DNA of 9,398 nucleotides from Gammaproteobacteria bacterium (GTDB lineage Bacteria > Pseudomonadota > Gammaproteobacteria > Poriferisulfidales > Oxydemutatoraceae). Positions 6,731 through 9,398 of the stretch are shown here, piece by piece. The stretch covers positions 1 to 9,398 of the forward strand of contig RKSI01000183.1 in NCBI GenBank assembly GCA_007570905.1, written 5' to 3'. A program made the position numbers and the translations under genes. Under the pieces are notes generated by a model, which was given only the letters and a program-made list of their open reading frames with translations, was not told the origin of the DNA and ran no database searches. Each line of letters begins with the position of its first letter. Positions within the stretch are counted from its first letter, which is position 1.

Positions 6731-7747
6731 TCAGGCGGCGCGGCCCCCGCCGTTCCCGCCGCCGCGGGCAAGGGGCCACAGCGCCTTCCAGTTGATTCTG
6801 AAAGCACCCCGCCACAAAGTCAGCGCCAGCCATTTCATGAACCCCAAATCGCCGATGCGCGGCAGCACCTCCCTGCACAAATACCCCAGCGGGAATTTTC
6901 CGCCGTTCAGATAGTACCACCTGTAATGTGTCCATGACGCTTCACCGGCGGCCCCTCCCCAGGAAACGGCGCTGCGGGGGATCAAATGCACCAGTTCCGG
7001 GCGGGTGATGCAAACTTCGCTCATGATGTGCTCTTCCACCAGGATGCGGCGCTTCTCCCGGACCCGGCGTTCAAGACATTCGTAATAGGCGTCACCCCAG
7101 CGGATGACAGCCTCGCGTGAGCCTCCCCAGAACCCGGCGTTGACCGCCAGTGCCGGCTGGCCGCCATCCGGCGTCGGCGCGTTTTCCGGCGGCAGGCCGG
7201 GAAATCCGGATGATGGCCCCGGATGATTGACGACGGGAATCGCCACCTTGTCCTGCGGCAATGCCCGGCACACCCGCAAATTCGGCCATTCAACGCGCTG
7301 CGACAAACGGAACATCTGCTCGTTGTAACTGGCGGTTGCCCTGAAAGCACCGACATCACACCAGAATATCATCTCCGAGCCAAACGGATTCATTGAAGCG
7401 GCACGGCGGGCAAAGTTGCACTTCTCATTCCAGACCATGGCGAGATTGGGGTCCAGGGAGCCGGACTTGTCCGGACGATCCGGGCACTGATCCTGGAAAA
7501 CACTCCAGTATTTGCGGACAATAAATTCCTCCGGATTGACGGCAAGATAAACTGCGGGTTTGTCCCCCCGCATTCGCCTCATTTCATCCAGCGACTGCTC
7601 TTCACCGAAAACAACCAGCGGCCAGCGGATATAAGACAACAAATTCCGCATCCATTCCTCGTACGGGCGAAAGGAGGACTCGCCTCTGCGCCTGATTTTG
7701 TACCAGGCCGTCACCAGCGTAATCGGGTATTGTTCGCCTGTTTCCAT
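6731..7747 (-). CDS. HtrL/YibB-like putative glycosyltransferase, paralogue B
   Basis: The protein has 338 residues from the ATG at 7747 (METGEQYPITLVTAWY). The upstream extension to an ATG at 7975 is rejected because it lies inside gene A in another frame. Similarity to HtrL/YibB/WlaTC proteins is read from VTAWY near the start, RWPLVVFGEEQSL (41-53), FWCDVGAFR (128-136, a DxG element in place of DxD), VNAGFWGGS (202-210) and RPELVHLIP (249-257). Relative to paralogue A it has an extra Pro/Gly-rich loop at about 175-197. Its C-terminal tail is tryptophan-rich and basic (about 305-326) and may associate with membrane; the last residues (ARGGGNGGGRAA) are coded by very GC-rich DNA. The family is linked to lipooligosaccharide or other surface-glycan loci, but its reaction is not well established. 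The AGG 7 bases before the ATG is a weak ribosome site. Lower GC than the flanking leu genes suggests acquired DNA. Confidence 0.78.
   Translation of the reverse strand: METGEQYPITLVTAWYKIRRRGESSFRPYEEWMRNLLSYIRWPLVVFGEEQSLDEMRRMRGDKPAVYLAVNPEEFIVRKYWSVFQDQCPDRPDKSGSLDPNLAMVWNEKCNFARRAASMNPFGSEMIFWCDVGAFRATASYNEQMFRLSQRVEWPNLRVCRALPQDKVAIPVVNHPGPSSGFPGLPPENAPTPDGGQPALAVNAGFWGGSREAVIRWGDAYYECLERRVREKRRILVEEHIMSEVCITRPELVHLIPRSAVSWGGAAGEASWTHYRWYYLNGGKFPLGYLCREVLPRIGDLGFMKWLALTLWRGAFRINWKALWPLARGGGNGGGRAA
7706..7747 (-). repeat. Conserved 5' segment shared with paralogue A (copy B)
   Basis: The first 14 codons of gene B match the first 14 codons of gene A at 39 of 42 bases, including the GCGAACAATA core. 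The CGCA before each ATG is also shared. Similarity falls sharply after codon 14. Confidence 0.85.
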
Positions 7748-7767
7748 TGCGTTGCCTGCGGCATGCA

Positions 7768-8673
7768 TCATCGCACCAGTCCGGAGAAGATTATTCTGCA
7801 AAAGTATTTCCACGGAAACCGCCGGCCGTTCAGGAAATGCCATTTGTAACCCAGCCTGAAGTGTGTCCACGGAAACCGCGTGCAGTCCATGACATACCGT
7901 TTGCAACCCAGCCTGTCCCAGTTTCTCCTCCACGGAATAAAACAACCCGGCATCAGATGCACGAGTTCCGGCCATCTCTTCCAGCAGGACACCATGGTGA
8001 ACTCTTCCTGATAGTCAAAAATTCCGTTCTGTTTTCGTTCTTCAAGGCGCCGGTAATAAGCGTCACACCACCGGCTTGCGGGCACAACCGCGCCTCCGAA
8101 AAATTGGGCGAGGATATGCACGGAACACCAATTGACCAGAATCACCTTGTCTTGCGGCCACGCACTGCACACTTCGGGACTGGGCCATTCCATGTCTTCA
8201 AACAGACGGAATGATATCCGGCCGGACAGCCCCTTTCCCCACCAGGGCCCGTCCGGATCGTATCTGAACTGGCCGATATCGCACCAGAAAAGCATCTCCG
8301 AGTGATAAGGGTTCTGCGACAGCACCTGCCGCAAAAAATGATGCTTCTCATGCCAGATTAAGCCGCGTGCAATGTACAATTCGGCGTCTTCCCCGTCGGG
8401 AAATTGCAGGCGCTTCAAGTCGTCCAGATACCTGTATGCATAAAACTCCTCAAGGCGGGTGACATGGTAAACCGCCGGTTTGTTCCCCCGCGCCTCCCTG
8501 AGCATGTCCAAAGACTGTTCGTCGCAGAAGATAACCAACGGCCAGCGGACAAGCGGCAGGAAGTTTCTTATCCAGCGCGGATAAGGGTTTTCCCGCCCCG
8601 AACAACCGGGTTTCCCGCCCAGTTCAAAATAAGCCGTCACCAGCGTAATCGGATATTGTTCGCGTGTTTCCAT
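7768..8673 (-). CDS. HtrL/YibB-like putative glycosyltransferase, paralogue A
   Basis: The protein has 301 residues. Family-like blocks are ITLVTAYFELGG (9-20), RWPLVIFCDEQSL (43-55), LIWHEKHHFL (105-114), SEMLFWCDIGQFR (125-137), PQDKV (173-177), FGGAVVP (192-198) and WPELVHLMPG (234-243). The FWCDIG element is the likely donor/metal site by analogy with GT-A folds. No signal peptide or clear membrane helix is seen, so it is probably cytoplasmic or peripheral. Near the C-terminus RLGCKRY..RFPWTHF (254-272) and RLGYKWH..RFPWKYF (273-291) are adjacent copies of a 19-residue unit, while paralogue B has one. The ATG at 8673 follows the leuD stop by 10 bases with no good ribosome site, so coupling to leuD is likely. 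The gene is clearly less GC-rich than leuD. The function is inferred to be surface-glycan synthesis; the substrate is unknown. Confidence 0.78.
   Translation of the reverse strand: METREQYPITLVTAYFELGGKPGCSGRENPYPRWIRNFLPLVRWPLVIFCDEQSLDMLREARGNKPAVYHVTRLEEFYAYRYLDDLKRLQFPDGEDAELYIARGLIWHEKHHFLRQVLSQNPYHSEMLFWCDIGQFRYDPDGPWWGKGLSGRISFRLFEDMEWPSPEVCSAWPQDKVILVNWCSVHILAQFFGGAVVPASRWCDAYYRRLEERKQNGIFDYQEEFTMVSCWKRWPELVHLMPGCFIPWRRNWDRLGCKRYVMDCTRFPWTHFRLGYKWHFLNGRRFPWKYFCRIIFSGLVR
7801..7914 (-). repeat. 57-bp tandem duplication inside HtrL-like gene A
   Basis: Two adjacent in-frame units lie at 7914-7858 and 7857-7801. They are identical at 45 of 57 bases by my codon-by-codon count, about 79%. 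Perfect stretches are AGGCTGGGTT at the start and CGGTTTCCGTGG toward the end. Each unit encodes 19 residues of the form RLGxK...RFPWxxF. Confidence 0.88.
8632..8673 (-). repeat. Conserved 5' segment shared with paralogue B (copy A)
   Basis: This is the partner of 7706-7747: 39 of 42 bases are identical over the first 14 codons, with differences at one base each in codons 4, 7 and 14. Confidence 0.85.
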
Positions 8674-8683
8674 TGCGCGCCGT

Positions 8684-9322
8684 TCAGTCGCTGAACAGCC
8701 AGGGCGCGGCGTGGCGGCGTCTTTGTTCGCAGGCGCGGATGTCGGCGGCGTGGCGCAGTGTCAGGGCGATTTCGTCCAGCCCCTCGAGCAGGCAGCGCTT
8801 GCGAAACGAATCCACCTCAAACGGCCACGACAACTCGCCGTCGCCGACGCGCTGGCGCGGCAGGTCTATCGTCAGGCGGTAGCCTTCGCGCGCCGCGGTG
8901 CGCGCAAACAGTTCGTCCACCGCGGCGTCCGGCAACTGCACCGGCAGCAGGCCGTTCTTGAACGAGTTGCCGAAAAACAACTCGGCGAAGGACGGCGCGA
9001 TGACGGCGAAGAAACCGGCGTCCATCAGCGCCCACACCGCGTGCTCGCGCGACGAGCCGCAGCCGAAGTTCTCGCGCGCCAGCAAAATGCCGGCGCCGCG
9101 GTAACGCGCCAGATTCAGCACAAAATCGGGGTTGGGGCGGCGTTTTGCGTGGTCGTCGCCGATGTCGCCCGGGTCGAGATAACGCCAGTCGTCAAACAGA
9201 TTGGGGCCGAAGCCGGTGCGCTTGACCGACTTCAGGTACTGCTTCGGGATGATCGCGTCGGTGTCCACATTGGCGCGGTCGAGCGGCGCGACGATGCCCT
9301 GTTCAACCTGAAACGCGCGCAT
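8684..9322 (-). CDS. leuD: 3-isopropylmalate dehydratase small subunit
   Basis: The protein has 212 residues and forms the isomerase with LeuC, converting 2-isopropylmalate to 3-isopropylmalate by dehydration and rehydration. Recognisable blocks are GIVAPLDRANVDTDAIIPKQ (9-28), FGPNLFDDWRYLD, the swivelling-domain substrate segment ARENFGCGSSREHAVWAL and FAELFFGNSFKNGLLPVQLP. Length is close to the usual roughly 200-215 residues of the proteobacterial form. The ATG at 9322 is supported by a GAGG ribosome site 6 bases upstream that overlaps the leuC stop codon. It is then followed after 10 bases by the first HtrL-like gene, not by leuB. Confidence 0.97.
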   Translation of the reverse strand: MRAFQVEQGIVAPLDRANVDTDAIIPKQYLKSVKRTGFGPNLFDDWRYLDPGDIGDDHAKRRPNPDFVLNLARYRGAGILLARENFGCGSSREHAVWALMDAGFFAVIAPSFAELFFGNSFKNGLLPVQLPDAAVDELFARTAAREGYRLTIDLPRQRVGDGELSWPFEVDSFRKRCLLEGLDEIALTLRHAADIRACEQRRRHAAPWLFSD

Positions 9323-9328
9323 CGCCGG

Positions 9329-9332
9329 CCTC
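9329..9332 (-). promoter_or_regulatory. leuD ribosome binding site overlapping leuC stop
   Basis: GAGG uses the last two bases of the leuC TGA and ends 6 bases before the leuD ATG. This suggests translational coupling of the two enzyme subunits. Confidence 0.7.
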
Positions 9333-9398
9333 AGTCGCGCCAGTCGCGCACATCCACAAAGCGGCCAGACACCGCCGCCGCCGCCGCCATCGCCGAGC
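9331..9398 (-). CDS. leuC: 3-isopropylmalate dehydratase large subunit, C-terminal end only
   Basis: Only the last 22 codons are in the window. They read SAMAAAAAVSGRFVDVRDWRD and a TGA, which matches the conserved C-terminus of LeuC (SPAMAAAAAV.G.F.D.R). The complete protein is the iron-sulfur subunit of isopropylmalate isomerase; the cluster-binding cysteines lie outside the window. It ends 8 bases before leuD. Confidence 0.9.
   Translation of the reverse strand, partial: SAMAAAAAVSGRFVDVRDWRD

Noticed and set aside
6712..6807. N-terminal extension of leuB
   Set aside because: It overlaps the end of the HtrL-like gene B, has low-complexity Ala/Gly/Pro content and precedes the standard LeuB start.
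7748..7975. N-terminal extension of HtrL-like paralogue B
   Set aside because: The extension lies inside gene A in another frame. The METGEQYPITLVTA start matches the start of paralogue A, so the ATG at 7747 is the real one.

Overview
The window is a GC-rich chromosomal segment, most likely from a gammaproteobacterium. Every credible gene lies on the minus strand, so it reads from high to low coordinates. The gene order supports the assignment. leuC-leuD-(x)-leuB-asd-fimV-truA and lysC-csrA-tRNA-Ser(GCU) are both arrangements known from Pseudomonas-like gammaproteobacteria, and csrA followed by tRNA-Ser(GCU) is also known from E. coli. I cannot name a genus. The core genes have the strong G/C third-position bias that produces long spurious antisense ORFs.

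Layout in the direction of transcription: the 3' end of leuC (9398-9331), leuD (9322-8684), two tandem HtrL/YibB-like putative glycosyltransferase genes (8673-7768 and 7747-6731), leuB (6711-5629), asd (5628-4585), a compact fimV-like gene (4588-3107), truA (3110-2334) and lysC (2308-1079). These genes are separated by 25 bases or fewer, or overlap by 4 bases, and look like one operon. After a 75-base gap with a recognisable promoter come csrA (1003-767), tRNA-Ser(GCU) (720-628) and a glycosyltransferase of the capsular polysaccharide/DXD sugar-transferase type (605 to the window edge).

How the genes relate: LeuC, LeuD and LeuB carry out the isomerisation and oxidation steps of leucine synthesis. 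LysC and Asd are the first two steps of the aspartate family (lysine, threonine, methionine, diaminopimelate). TruA modifies tRNA, FimV is a cell-pole/peptidoglycan-associated organiser, and CsrA is a global post-transcriptional regulator.

The accessory part is the glycan-type genes: the HtrL-like pair between leuD and leuB, and the DXD transferase just after tRNA-Ser. Their base composition is visibly lower in GC than their neighbours. One sampled 60-base line in the first HtrL-like gene (8281-8340) is about 52% GC, against about 72% for a line in leuD (8881-8940). The HtrL-like pair has a nearly identical 5' end, and the upstream member carries a 57-bp internal tandem duplication. These genes are the most likely place for undescribed biology, probably surface-glycan decoration. 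I see no CRISPR array, transposase, integrase or complete mobile element.
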